DNA from: Portunus trituberculatus
Lineage: Eukaryota > Arthropoda > Malacostraca > Decapoda > Portunidae
NCBI RefSeq assembly: GCF_017591435.1
Contig: NC_059272.1
Location: 2,289,292-2,353,291, forward strand
DNA length: 64,000 bases
Direction: 5' to 3'
Part shown: in pieces, positions 1 through 16,882 of the stretch
How positions within the stretch are numbered: the stretch's first letter is position 1
Layout of the letters: every line of letters begins with the position of its first letter
Notes under the pieces: generated by a model
What the model was told of the DNA's origin: nothing
The model's input: only the letters and a program-made list of their open reading frames with translations
Databases searched by the model: none
Translations under genes and position numbers: made by a program

Positions 1-1050
1 GAGACGAGCTGCCAACTTTGTAAGTTATAAATCAATAAAAAAATACTATTATGTGGAGCATGAAGATATGATAAGTATTATCATGTAAAGGAAATACATT
101 TAGTAACTGTTTGCTGATATTAAAATTCATAAGAATTCTCCTTCCAGTTAGAATTAAATGAAAACAGAGTCTTGCACTCTCGAGACATCTGGGACTAGGC
201 ACTCTGGATGGACCACGGTTCACACTTGTTCACGCTACTCATTTCAAAGCTTGTGACTCCGACTTTGATTTTCAATTACGTGAGAGTCTCGTAGGTTACG
301 CATTATCTAAGCATATTAATTGTAAAATATAAATATGATAGGATATTTGCACTGTTGCTTGATAATGACATAAGGTTATAGCAATATTGCGGAAGATTTG
401 GGTATATTTTTTAATGGTGGTGCTCTGAAAACTTTGGGCGAACGAACACACAACATCATGGCCTCTTTGACAGTGCAACAATTTGAGGGAATCCACAGCA
501 AAAATGTCTCTGCCAATGTAACTACTGAATGACAAGCAGTCACTAGTGGTGTAACGGCTTATCTGGCATATTGTGTATTAATGGATACTGGGGATATTAC
601 CTGTACTACCTTAATAAATATGAAAATGTGACAGGGGAAGTGATACCTGGGATCTTAAGGGCTCTATTCACCTCTATTAATTGGTCTCAACACCGCCATA
701 GGCGCTCACGTATTATAAAACAATTTAGTTAATCTTTTTAAAGGTCCGTTTCACGTACGAACACGAAACTCTCATATGTAGAAGGCTTGGTGACCTTGCC
801 GTAAACAAGAAAAATAATTGAGCCGCAAGCGTCTAGTTTGGCCGTCAGTTTCTAAGTCCAGCGAGCTCTGCACCAGTCAAGAGTAAACACTGAAATGATT
901 TTCAATTGTTTATAACAGATTTGTGGGTATAAACGGATTTGTGGGTAGCGGCAAATAAGGATTTCATGGTATCTATAGAGCTAATCCCTCCAATCACGCG
1001 CTGCCACTCGAGAGGCATAACGTTATCATTTTTTAGGTTCCTTGTTAGCA
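1..1050. other. No gene recognised
   Basis: AT-rich sequence with only short chance reading frames. The only structure seen is a 12-bp motif GATTTGTGGGTA occurring twice within about 35 bases near 920-950. No splice-bounded exon, RNA gene or transposon terminus was recognised. Confidence 0.6.
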
Positions 1051-1054
1051 CTAG

Positions 1055-1350
1055 GTTAACACCCTAACAGGGGGTTCACTGGGGGCTGTGCCCCCCCTCC
1101 GTATAGGTTAGCTTAGGTTAGGTTAATGCCCTAGTGTGGGGGGTCCAGGGGAGACGCAGCCCTCACAATTAGGTTACATTAGGTTAGGTTAGGTTAAATT
1201 AGGTTAATGCCCTAGCGGAGGGGTCCCGGGGGGGGGGGCTAAGTTACATTAGGTTAGTTTAATGCCCTAGCAGGCGGGGTCCAGTTAGGTTACATTAGAA
1301 ATTAGGTTATGTTAGGTTAGATTAGATTATGCTTGGTTAGATTAGGTTGG
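1055..1350 (+). repeat. TTAGG-rich degenerate repeat array
   Basis: Runs of AGGTTAGGTTA alternate with G-rich blocks (CCCTAG..GGGGGTCC..GGGG) in about three or four imperfect units. TTAGG is the canonical arthropod telomere unit, but these copies are degenerate and interspersed, so this is an interstitial telomere-like repeat and not a chromosome end. A closely similar array lies at 55,920-56,300. A T23 run follows at 1,372-1,394, then a CCCCAAGCTTGTTTGGGG-type motif at about 1,448-1,465 that also recurs near 54,000, 56,240 and 56,440. Confidence 0.7.
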
Positions 1351-1542
1351 AAAATCTTGAAATATGGAAAATTTTTTTTTTTTTTTTTTTTTTTAACGCT
1401 CATATTGCGTTTATTTTCCCCACCAATACCCACGTTTCCCCACAGGCCCCCAAGCTTGTTTGGGGGGGATGGAGGGAAAGGGAGGGGAAGGGAGGGACAG
1501 ACTTGTTATAAAGAATTACCAAGTTTTTTTTACACTTAACAG

Positions 1543-1681
1543 ATTTAACTGTGACGTCTGTGACAAGATGTTTTTGAACAAGGTAGACGCAGATCTGTGC
1601 TACAAAAATCATTTGGACATGTGCATCCAGACTCTGCCGTGTGTACCAGGGTCGTCAGAAAACATTCCCTGCAGAAATTAA
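1543..1681 (+). CDS. Putative terminal exon, C2HC zinc-finger (UBZ-like) C-terminus
   Basis: A T-rich tract ending in TTAACAG (1,536-1,542) looks like a splice acceptor. The reading frame after it encodes 45 residues to a TAA stop at 1,679-1,681. The peptide starts FNCDVCDKMF and contains Cys-X2-Cys-X16-His-X3-Cys, with Phe after the first knuckle and a hydrophobic residue after His (HLDMC). That spacing resembles the C2HC ubiquitin-binding fingers placed near the C-terminus of NEMO/optineurin/TAX1BP1-type adaptors, which fits a terminal exon. The function is inferred from cysteine spacing only, and no upstream exon was identified in the window. It could also be a chance frame or a fragment of another zinc-finger gene. 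No clear AATAAA follows; a LINE fragment begins 57 bp downstream. Confidence 0.4.
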
Positions 1682-1737
1682 GTGTAGTGTTTTATTTGAG
1701 CCTTGCCTTCAATTATCCCATTCCCATAATAATATCT

Positions 1738-2004
1738 TTAACATAACATAAATAATAGGATAACAAAGGGCCACCAGGGCCCATCTAGGTTATCCTGTAT
1801 CAGTCGCACTGCGACCTCGTCATCAGTACTTAAAGATACACTTACAAGTACACAATACATTATATACTAATTCTAAATATTTGGCCCATTAAAAGGGCTA
1901 AGTCCTGTAGCGAATTCCTCTGCAATCTGTGATCCCCATGCATGGGGATCATGACTTGTTTAACTATAGTAAATTTCTTATAAAAACTACCATGCAGCGC
2001 TATA
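1738..2004 (-). mobile_element. 5'-truncated CR1-like LINE (family K), 3' UTR only
   Basis: On the minus strand this is closely similar to the 3' UTR of the LINE at 12,045-14,695, from the GCGCTGCATG block to the terminal ATTATTTATGTTATG repeats. It keeps the perfect palindrome GATCCCCATGCATGGGGATC at 1,931-1,950 and the terminal AGGATAAC...GTTATCCT hairpin. It is a dead-on-arrival insertion with no coding sequence. Confidence 0.85.
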
Positions 2005-2113
2005 TTACAGTGGAATGAGGCTGTATGTCTCAGCTTGGCGTGATCCTGCGACGGAAGAGTACAATAGTTTTAACGGCGAGCGACGAGGGAGATTCGTCTG
2101 GCAGTGTTACTAT

Positions 2114-2190
2114 CGTTTTCAGTGCAGTGTTCGCGTGTAAAAGCGAACACTCCTGGACCGTTCACCTTTTGCAAAGTGCTACTGAAAACG
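2114..2190. repeat. Nested perfect inverted repeats
   Basis: An outer pair CGTTTTCAGT (2,114-2,123) / ACTGAAAACG (2,181-2,190) encloses an inner pair AGTGTTCGC (2,126-2,134) / GCGAACACT (2,143-2,151). All arms are perfect complements. It may be a MITE remnant or a structured transcript; no TIR-type target duplication was seen. Confidence 0.6.
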
Positions 2191-2607
2191 CCTTTTTTTT
2201 TTTTTTAACACACATCAAACCACACAAAAGTTTTGCTTGCAAATTTTCTAAAGTCAATTACAAAACTGCAACATTAACAACTTACAGTACGTACTGGTAA
2301 TTACAATTCAACCACAACAAATGAAGTCACAATGGAGACTGGTGAGGCAGCGGTACAGTCGGTACTGACAGGCAGGAACACACGTACCATACTACAGTAC
2401 GTGAACCATACGTGTCAGACTCATAGACAGACAGCCAATGATCACTCAATCTAATAATTAAAAATGTCAAGTAATATATTATTTTCTGTTCTAATATAAT
2501 TAAAATATGTACCTTAATGAACGAAATAGAAAAAAAAAAAAATATGGTGATACTGGTACACGAGAATATGGATTTTGTCAAACTTTCGGTGGGCTCTACT
2601 TGGTAAC

Positions 2608-2631
2608 TCTCTCTCTCTCTCTCTCTCTCTG
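2608..2631. repeat. (CT)n microsatellite
   Basis: Short uninterrupted CT dinucleotide run. A matching short (GA)n run lies at 2,896-2,917. The rest of 2,200-3,040 holds no feature I can support. Confidence 0.9.
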
Positions 2632-3048
2632 AGGGCCGCACTATAGTGTATTTATTTTTAGGAGAAAGGGCTGCAATGAAAGCCTTTGCGGGCCGCAGGT
2701 TGCACAGGGCTGTGTTAGAGCTTTATTACCATAGGGGCACTGGCAGTAGTCTTCACTATGTACTGTACCGTCACCGTCTGTACGTGTCTCCCAGAGCTAT
2801 GCATACACCTATGGGAGACATACTGCATCATTGTAGTGTATATATGGTTAGCAGTAACTGGAAGTCATTGAAACTCATTATTATTATTATCATCAGAGAG
2901 AGAGAGAGAGAGAGAGAATGCTTAGATCTGAATGACACGTCACTCAAATGGTGGAATAATATGCCTGGTAGCACAGATCGCCAAAAACAGCTTAAAGTAA
3001 TGCTACGGAGTGCGGACTGTCGTCTTTATTTAATTTTTTACCTTGAAA

Positions 3049-3190
3049 ATCTCAGGTGCAGAAGTACGGATTCAATATTTTGCTTTTCTGCACCTGTCTC
3101 AGGTGAGGAGGTACAGACTTAAAATTTAGTCTTTCCCACATGTCTCAGATGCGGAGGTACGGACTTAAAATGTCGCCTTTCTGTACCTGT
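3049..3190 (+). repeat. Three-copy ~47-bp tandem repeat
   Basis: A unit of the form TCTCAGgTGcgGAgGTACgGAcTtAAaATtt...CCtgT occurs three times in a row, beginning near 3,050, 3,098 and 3,144, with about 75-80% identity by eye. No coding role was recognised. Confidence 0.6.
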
Positions 3191-3493
3191 TACATTTGCA
3201 CTTTAGAAAATGTTCCCGCACTTTGGACCTCTGCACCTCGTTTGGTGGTCCGCAGGTACGGAGGAGCGGAGGCGTGGACAGAGGTACAGAAGTGACCAGC
3301 TCTGCTGGAAAGGCAATGTCACTGGGCTATTCTCTCTCAAGCCTAATTAAACTAATTTGTCAGCAACTTATGTCTACAGAATGAAGTGTCCTTTAAAAAA
3401 ATAAGTAAATAAAATTAGATAAATAAATAAAATAAAACAAACTGCATGTGAAAATAAATAAAAGAGAATTTGAGGAGTTAAGGTTTAATATTT

Positions 3494-8999
<5,506 letters not shown>

Positions 9000-9532
9000 C
9001 TGAAAAGTATTTATAATTTTATCATAACATTCCTTTTTAATAAATATAAAGTTCTTTTCAAAAGCATCTCAGTTGGTTCTAATGTGTAATGAAACTTGTA
9101 ATAATTTGATAGCTGAGTATTCATAAATCAGTTTTAAAATCTTGCTAGATTGAAATACCCTCATAACCCCAGGTAACTCATTATAATATTTCTTGTGTTA
9201 ATCTTCAGCACCAAGGTACTATTCCTTCTGATTCACGAAATGTGCTGGTTATTCCTCTCTAGAAAGAGAAAAAATACCATCAGGACAGCAATATAGTATT
9301 CCAGTGGTCAGCATGGTGAGCAGTGACTGACCATCTTCCACTGATGCAGACCTCCAACCACTTGATAAAGTGCCTCAGACCTGAACAGTCTGGATTCACA
9401 CCAAGTAAGCCAACAAGAACTGTATAATAGCACCTAAAGCTCTGGTTGAATGCCAGGGCAAGATCTTACACTGATGTCTGATTCAAATATGAGACACTGG
9501 AATTTTCTGCAAATCATGGATTCCTACACAGA

Positions 9533-10345
9533 TTTTTTTTTATGTAAGAGGAGAAAGTTGGTCAAAGGCAAACAAAAGAATGAGTAAAAAAAAGGCCCAC
9601 CTGGAATGCCAGTCCTGTACAGGTCCAAAAGTTAGCCAAAGGAAAGGGATAAATGTCTTGAAACCTCCCTCTTCAATAAAGTTAAGTCATAGGAAGATGG
9701 AAATACAGAAGCAGGTAGGGAGTTCTAGAGTTTACCATAGAAAGGTATGACTGATTGAGAGTACTGGCTAACTCTTGCATTAGATATTTGGACAGCACAG
9801 GGATTAGAGGAAGTATTGTGTGGTGAGGCCACAAGAGGATGGGAGGCATCCAGTTAGTAAAATCAGAAGAGCACAAGGCATGAAAATAACAGAAGATAGC
9901 AAGAGATGCAACACTGAGGCAGTGAAAAGAGGCTGAAGACAGTCAGTTAAAGGAAAGAATTGATGAGATGAAAAGTTTTTGATTAAAAGTTTTTTATTCC
10001 ATTCTATCTAATGAAACTGTGTGAGTGCAAGCACCCCCACCCCACATACATGTGAAGAATACTCCACACATGGGTAAATAAGTTACTTGTACAAAGTTAG
10101 CAGTTTATGGGGTGAGATAAACTGGGGGACATGCCTCGAAATGCCCAACTTCATAGAAGCTGTTTTAGCAAGAGATGAGATGTGAAGTTTCAAGTTTAGA
10201 TTACAAGTAAAGAACAGACTGAAGATATTCAATGTAGAAGAGGGCAACAGTTAACTGTCATTGAAGAAGAGGGGATAGCTGTCTGGAAGGTTGTGTTGAG
10301 GTGATAGATGGAGGAATTGAGTTTTTGAGGCATTGCACACTTGCG
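9533..10345 (-). mobile_element. Jockey-like LINE fragment (family J), 3' portion
   Basis: Minus-strand fragments (..STLNQSYLSMVNSRTPY.., ..SSDFTNWMPP..LLWPHH) match the C-terminal region of the J family found intact elsewhere in the window (51,527-53,287). The 3' end and A-tract lie at about 9,533-9,545. Frameshifted and inactive; no RT core present. Confidence 0.75.
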
Positions 10346-11105
10346 AGAGGAAAATGAAATGCTCACATTAGTATTTGGCATTGTTTATTGACTTGCTCAT
10401 CAAATCTACTAACATTTGTTGGGCCGCATGAATTTCTTTGGTGAGCCACATGCGGCCAACTGGCAGTAGTTTGCCCACACTTGCTGTAAGGTAGTATAGG
10501 CATTAGGCAGGGTTGCACTTCCCTGCTTAGATGCTACGTTTAGGATGAGGAAACACTTTTCTATACAGAACACGCATAATGTTTACATCAACTGTGATGT
10601 AGAATAAAATTAGATGGATTTTGGAAGTACACATAGTTATATAGAAAACAGAGGAAGAGAAAGAAAGACAGAAGGTAAGGAGGTTGAGAATCATTGGAGA
10701 AAGAAGGCAAGCCTATGATATATGGAGAGGTGGCAATAGTGTGGAGGTAGTCTACCCTGACCCTGACGATCCCTTGTCTTCCTTCCCTCCTTTGTCACCT
10801 CAGCAGGGTCATTCAGCCAGTCATTAAATGCTTGCTAAGGATGCCACTGCACCACATTGTAATTGGCCATTACACTAAACAGGAAGCAATATCTTCAATT
10901 CATCTATTCTTGTTAAGGGAAGGGAACCAGGGGAGTGCAACCCTGCTGAACGCCTATACCTTACAGCAGGTGTGGGCAAACTATGGTCTATTGGCCACAT
11001 GCGGCCCACCAAAGAAATTCCTGCAGCCCGACAAATGTTAGTGAATTTGAAGAGCAAGTTAATAAACAATGCCAAATACTATTGTGAGCATTGCATTTTC
11101 TTCTC
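10345..11105. repeat. Large inverted repeat, ~185-bp arms
   Basis: The left arm 10,345-10,530 and right arm 10,915-11,105 are imperfect reverse complements, including TTTGCCCACAC/GTGTGGGCAAA and GCAGGGTTGCACTtCCCTG/CAGGgGAGTGCAACCCTGC. The arms include both MITE-type sequence and adjoining non-MITE sequence. The ~385-bp centre has no recognised gene. Confidence 0.75.
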
Positions 11106-11872
11106 GCAAGTGTGCACATGCATGTGAGAATGGCTTTTTCTTTAGAAGCCTGTAATTTTGTATTTTAAATATTAATGATTTGGGGTTAATATAGTATGTG
11201 GCCCTATAAGATTGTGATTTTTTTTATAATAAGGCTCAAGCACTAACTCTGTACAAGGGCTTTATCCATCCTTGTATGGAGTACTTTTTGCATGTTCGGG
11301 AGGTTCTGTTCATACAGCTTTATTAGACAGGGTGGAATCAAAAGCTTTTCGTCTCATCAACTCCCTCCTCTGACTGAATGTCTTCAGCCTCTTTCTCACT
11401 GTTGAAATGTTGCATCTCCTTCTATCTTTGATCACTATTTTCATGCTAACTGCTCTATTCATCTATTGACCTTGCAAACTGTATGCCTCCCCTCCTCCTG
11501 TGGCCTCGCTCCACAAGGCTTTCTTCTTCTTCTCATCCCTATTCTGTCCAACACTATAATACAAGAATTAAGTAGTATTCTCAATCATTCATACCTTTCA
11601 CTGGTAAACTCTGGAACTCCCTGCCTGTCTCTGTATTTCCATCTTCCTATGACCTTTACTTCTTTTAAGAGAGAGGTGTCAAGACATTTGTCCTTGAATT
11701 TTGATGAATTATTTTGGCTCTTTTAAGACTACAATTCAAATGGGCCTTTTTTTCTAATATTAATTCTTTTGCCTTTGGTAGTTCTGCCTCTTACAAAAAA
11801 AAAAAATAAATAAATAAAAAATAAATAAATAAATAAATAAAAAATAAAAAGTTTGCTCATCCCTGCCTTACA
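10972..11872. mobile_element. hAT-type MITE interrupted by a LINE
   Basis: The left end is CAGCAGGTGTGGGCAAACT, followed by GGCCACATGCGGCCC. The right end is AGTTTGCTCATCCCTGCCTT, a partial complement. The two halves are separated by the LINE fragment at 11,225-11,849. Confidence 0.55.
11225..11849 (+). mobile_element. Jockey-like LINE fragment (family J), 5'-truncated
   Basis: Plus-strand frames encode the J-family C-terminus (YKGFIHPCMEY-like, then LDRVESKAFRLINS, then NSGTPCLSLYFHLPMTFTSFKREVSRHLS), followed by a GCCTTTGG..CTCTTACA tail and an A-rich (AAAT)n tail. It is nested in the MITE at 10,972-11,872. Confidence 0.75.
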
Positions 11873-12779
11873 GGCTCATGTCTTATGCAGCCTTCCTGTA
11901 AAATGGCCACCCTCACAGCTAATCTAAGACAGTAATCTGCAACATAAACAAGTACTTCTTGAAAAGAGAGAAAGAGAGAGAGAGACATCAGGCAGCTGTG
12001 TTATCACTTTCTGCCATCGCAGTGATGAAACAATTTGCTCATTATGTCATCTACAATCTTAGGGGATTTTAATCTTAAGTCAGTAAACTCGGAGAGGATG
12101 GTAGGAGATGCTAGTGAAAATAAGTTTATGGAAAGTTTTCAGGATAACTATTTAGTGCAGATGGTAGATAAACCTACTAAGGGAGGAAGGTTTTAGACAA
12201 AGTACTAACAAATATTGAGCATTGTTTAAAGGAAGTTGAGGTAGGAGAGACTTTAGCAAACAGTGACCATCATATAATTAGATTTATCATTAATTCCAGT
12301 AGGGATAATATAGTGAATAAGACTAGAGTCCCAAACTATCAGAAAGGCAATTATGGTAGGTTACGTCAGTTATTAGGAGAGGTAAACTGGGAAGATAGTT
12401 TTGGAAATAAAACTGCACAGGAGATGTGGGATATTTTTAAGGTTGTAGTAAAGGGTATAGTGATGCAGTGTATCCCTTACAAAGATATAAGGCAGAGAAA
12501 CAGGAAGCCATTATGGTGGACTCACGAGATAGGTAGACAGATCAGAGAGAAGAAGAGGGCATATAGAGAGTTGCAGAAAAGTGGGGAAGATGTAGATTTG
12601 ATTAGGTACAGACAGGTCAGGGATGATTTGAGTAAGGTTATAAAAAAAAAAAGTAAAAGGCAGGCAGAGATAAAACTAGCTAGAGCTGGGAGTAAAGATC
12701 CCAAAAATTATATAGTTATTACAAGGTCAGTGATAAAAGAAATAAGGATAGGATTGGACCACTCAGAAAAGATGGTGTA

Positions 12780-13751
12780 GTGGATCAAAATGAAGACATA
12801 GTAGAATTGTTGAATGAACAATTTTCTTCAGTATTTACTAGGGAAAGAATAGGAAATCCTGTTACAAACAGTGCGACGAGTAGTTTAAGAGCTTTAGAAA
12901 ATATTGATATAAAACCGGGAATTATTAGGAAATTTATTCTTGAACTAGACAATAGGAAAGCTAGTGGTCCTGATGAGCTACATGCCAGAGTACTTAGGGA
13001 GGGTGTAGACAGTATTTCTGAAGCACTTAAGTTAATCTTTGAAAGATCACTTAGGTTTGCTGAGATACCTCAGGACTGGAAGTTAGCTAATGTTACACCA
13101 ATATTTAAAAAAGGTAGGAAGGATGATGCGAATAATTATAGACCGATCAGTTTAACTAGTATAGTATGTAAGATACTAGAGAAAATCATTAAGGGTAGTA
13201 TTTGGGAGCATTTAAATGAGAATAGATTAATTAGAGATACCCAACATGGCTTTAGATCAGGGAGGTCCTGTCTTACAAATTTGCTCGATATCTTAGAATA
13301 TATTACCAAGGAGTTAGATGATGGAAATAGCATAGATGTTATATATCTAGATTTTAGCAAGGCATTTGATAAGGTACCGCATAGGAGGCTAGTGTACAAA
13401 TTGAGACTACATGGGATAGGGGGTAGGTTAGTTGATTGGATTAGTGAATGGCTTTCTGATAGGAAACAGAGAGTAGTATTAAATGGGGCAATGTCTGAGT
13501 GGAAGGAAGTGGTTAGTGGGGTACCCCAAGGATCAGTGCTAGGACCTCTTCTTTTCTTGGTGTACATTAACGATTTAGATATAGGAATTAGTAGCAAAGT
13601 ATCAAAGTTTGCAGATGATACTAAGATAGCATGTGCAGTACAGGGTGAAAAGGACAATTACAGAATACAACGAGACCTGGACAGGCTGATAGCATGGGCA
13701 GACAGGTGGCAGATGGAGTTTAATTCTAAAAGTGTCAGGTTATGCATTTAG
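12780..13751 (+). pseudogene. Family K reverse transcriptase core
   Basis: A 323-codon open frame with the RT order NYRPISLTS, HGFRSGRSC, YLDFSKAFDKVPHRRL, SGVPQGSVLGPLLFLVYINDL and the catalytic box FADDTK. It lost its continuation by a frameshift at about 13,742, after which 13,742-14,278 encodes the thumb/connection region (LGVVIDRTMKFS, YVRPHLEYYIQAWSPHY, VQRRATRMIP). It still has the catalytic aspartates but cannot make a full protein. Confidence 0.88.
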
Positions 13752-14470
13752 GTAAAGACAACACAAACTTTAGCTATGAGATGGAGGGATGTTGGCTAGA
13801 GGCAGTAGAGGAGGGAAAGGATTTAGGAGTAGTGATAGACAGGACTATGAAATTTTCAAAGCAATGTTTAGAAGCAAGAAATAGGGTAAATAGGATCCTG
13901 GGTTTTATAAATAGAAATGTTAGTTATAAAAGTAAGGAAGTGGTGAGTAGCTTATATAATTCCTATGTTAGGCCCCATTTAGAGTATTACATACAGGCCT
14001 GGTCACCCCATTATAGGCAGGATATCAACCTGTTAGAAGCAGTTCAGAGAAGAGCAACTAGGATGATACCAGCATTAAAGTGCCTGGAGTATAGAGATAG
14101 ATTAAAGGAATTAAACATGTTTTCATTTGAGAGGAGATGTATAAGAGGGGATATGATAGAGTTATTTAAAATGTTCTCAGATACAAGCTACATAGATGTG
14201 AGATCTTTCTTTACCTTAGAGGAGGAAGTAGGACTAGAAATCATGGCAGGAAGATTAGAAAGTAAGGCTGCAGGTTAGATATAAGAAAATATTTCTTTAG
14301 TCATAGGGTGGTAGACTTCTGGAATGCATTGCCAGAGAGGGTTGTAAATAGCACTAGTTTGACAATGTTTAAAACAGATTAGATAAGCACTTAAATTTAT
14401 TAGATTTATAATTATGTATAGCGCTGCATGATAGTTTTTATAAGAAATTTACTATAGTTAAACAAGACAT

Positions 14471-14664
14471 GATCCCCATGTATGGGGATCACAGATTGTA
14501 GAGGAATTTGCTGCAGGACTTAGCCCTGTTAATGGGCCAAATATTTAGAATTAGTATATAATGTATTGTGTACTTGTAAGTGTATCTTTAAGTACTGATG
14601 ACAAGGTCGCTGTGCGACTGATACAGGATAACCTAGATGGGCCCTGGTGGCCCTTTGTTATCCT
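14471..14664 (+). other. LINE family K 3' UTR stem-loops
   Basis: 14,471-14,490 is a near-perfect 20-nt palindrome (one mismatch at the centre against the copy at 1,931). GTCGC/GCGAC forms a short hairpin at 14,606-14,618. 14,625-14,664 folds as AGGATAAC...GTTATCCT enclosing GGGCC...GGCCC. In CR1/L2-type LINEs, 3' hairpins are commonly the template-recognition element for the RT; that role is inferred here. Confidence 0.65.
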
Positions 14665-14695
14665 ATTATTTATGTTATGTTATGTTAAAAAGAAA

Positions 14696-15084
14696 ACCTA
14701 GTCCACTTCATGCTAAATTACGCCCAGTCAAAAGAAGAAAGAAATGAAATTGCAGACCTCCAAAGACCAGTAAATAAAGATAAAAAAATCAAGTGATTTG
14801 ATGGTTTTAATTTGTATCTGTCACCTGCACTTTTGTCAGCTGCAGTACTCTCTCTCTCTCTCAGTGTGGCAGTGTCATTATCCTCGCTTGCCCAACAACA
14901 TTCAAACAGAAATGCATAACTAGCATTTCACTTCAGTAGGCCATGGGTCCAACCAGCCTGGGGCCCCAAATCACCATGGGTGTCACTCTGGTGATCCCTA
15001 TAGGCAAGCAGTCACTACTCTCCACCTTATTACAAGTTTTGTAAGTCATAGACAAACAAGACAAGTATCTGGCTTGCTTATCAT
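14696..15084. other. No gene recognised
   Basis: A spacer between LINE K and repeat R1. It contains a short CT run near 14,850-14,862 and nothing else I can support. Confidence 0.5.
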
Positions 15085-15720
15085 GTCATGTATATTCATC
15101 TCTAATTTTCTTCTGTTCAGTCTCTTTCTAAAACAGAATAGCAAAAGTTTCCAATTTATGTACTGGAGAAATACTATACACATCAATATCAATGAAAAAT
15201 TCACAAGTTCACTCAGGCTGTCTGACACACATTGCTCCTATTTTTTTTATCTGCCCTGTGTTACACTATCTATTCATACTAGTAGTGGCATATCTCCAAG
15301 AGCTTCTCAAAGATTATCATTCTTATATGTTTTTACTTTAATTCATTCTTATCTTTGATAAATTTTGACACAGCTTTTCTTACCTTCCCATTAGATAGAG
15401 CTTTTTCATTATGAGTAACTTGTGGCACACATATATCCTTCAAAATTTATTTACAATGCTGATGGTGATTTTTTGTCTAGTTAGATTAAGTTAGCTTGGT
15501 TAAGTTAAGTTTGCTTACACTATATTAGGATTGGTTGATTTTGTTAGGTCAAGTTAGTTTGGTTGTTAGTTTGCTTACTTTATATTAGGATAGGTTCATT
15601 CAATGATGATGTCAGGAAATTTTCATTGAGGGTGCTGAGAATGTGCTGTTAATGTATAACTTTTTTTTTTTTTACTGTCATTTAGAGTTCTGCCTAATGT
15701 GATAAAATGTTTCTATGTGA
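15085..15720 (+). repeat. Dispersed repeat R1, copy 1
   Basis: It is similar in the same orientation to 47,690-48,580: shared blocks include AATTTTCTTCTGTTCAGTCT, TCCAATTTATGnACTGGAGA, GTTACACTATCTATTCATA and TTTGTCTAGTTAG, ending in TTAGG-like steps and a T-run followed by a TTCTGCC motif. No protein was recognised. It is probably an unclassified transposon. Confidence 0.65.
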
Positions 15721-15899
15721 AGTTATTATAATCTGAGGAAGAATAGTAGAAGTTAGAACATGGCAAACAGCTGAAGAACTTTATATCAAGATGTTGCTTT
15801 AAAATTGTCCACCTGTTATGGTGACTCGCAGCAATATTAGCATCAATGTTCAGATTTCTCCTAGAGTTAATTGATACTATAGCAAGATTAACAATACTC

Positions 15900-16210
15900 T
15901 GGGAATGGGACTGCTGAGGGGGCTTGGCTAATTATTGAGGGGCTGAAGCCCCTCCAAGTCCCCCATTGGCACTGCCACTGGGTTCAATTAGTTTCGTTAC
16001 GTTAGGTTGGGTGGTGGTGCATCACAGGCACATGTACCCACTGCAAATTGTTTATAATGCTGACAAAATTTTAACTGTTTAGTTAGGTTGAATTAATCTA
16101 GTTAGGAGTTAGGTTAGTAATATATTTATTTCTTATCACAAATAATTTGTTTCTGGGGCAAGCGGAGGTCGAAAAAAAAAAAAAAAAAACTAATGATTTG
16201 CCAGAACAAA
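15900..16210 (+). repeat. TTAGG-rich/GTGGTGCATCACAGG repeat
   Basis: It contains GGGTGGTGGTGCATCACAGG and CACATGTACCCACTGCAAAT, then TTGTTTATAATGCTGACA and degenerate AGTTAGG steps, ending at an A18 run (16,172-16,189). The same module occurs at 54,425-54,520 and partly at 56,510-56,600. Confidence 0.6.
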
Positions 16211-16654
16211 TAAGTAGGGTCAATTTGAAATTTCACCGTCATGGAATCTGGTATGGAGTTTATGTTTTTCTGATGAGAAATGTAGTAAAATGATTGATGG
16301 TATATGCCATTTCCGTCGCAAATGAATACTTATCGAGTATAGTTGGTTTTCGACTTCTTTTGCAATGCACTTGATTTAATGCTCCACCACCCAAAAACGC
16401 AGATTTCCCACAGGTTCCTCAAGATTGTTGGGAATGAGAGGTAGGCATCATTGCAGTTAAAAAAAAAAAAACAATTCATAACTCTAAATATATTATTTTG
16501 CAACAGAAATTACATATACTATCAACTTAATGATTTCACTACATTTCTCACCATAAAAAGCCACATCACAGATCCTCTGGGGCTGGTGACGGTAAAAGTT
16601 AACCAACGTCAGATGGATACTGAAGAGGTGGGGTTAGGTCAGTGCCTTTGGGTG

Positions 16655-16760
16655 ACACTCACTATTAGGCGGCTGAAGCAAGGCCGTCCCTGAGCAGAGT
16701 TGCAGTTGCGCCACATCCTTGGCTGCCTATTGTGCGGTTGGGCGCCACTGCCGCTGCCGC
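16655..16760 (+). repeat. Dispersed ~100-bp repeat R2, copy 1
   Basis: It shares GACACTCACTAnTAGGCGnCTG and AAGGCCGTCCCTGAGCA and TGCGCCACATCC with 60,555-60,650. Both copies are on the plus strand. Unclassified. Confidence 0.55.
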
Positions 16761-16882
16761 AAAGGCCGTGTTAAGTAGCTTACAGCGCTATACGACGTAC
16801 TGTTACAGTCGCGTCGCGTGCTCGATTGCTCGTCCTATAGAGCGACGACTTCTCTAAAGTTCCGAGTGTTACCAGCGGTACC

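Larger units (their letters stand above)
12045..14695 (+). mobile_element. CR1-like LINE (family K), 5'-truncated and frameshifted
   Basis: Order on the plus strand: the C-terminal part of the AP endonuclease (GDFNLKSVNSE..., SDHHIIRF), a linker, reverse transcriptase, and a 3' UTR with two stem-loops and a TTATG-repeat tail. Frame breaks occur near 12,196, 12,778 and 13,740. It copies its own RNA by target-primed reverse transcription when active; this copy is not. Two further 3' UTR copies lie at 1,738-2,004 and 17,279-17,378. The clade (CR1/Jockey group) is inferred from RT motifs. Confidence 0.88.

Noticed and set aside
1055..1350. A chromosome end (telomere)
   Set aside because: The TTAGG steps are degenerate, mixed with other modules and flanked by coding and LINE sequence on both sides.
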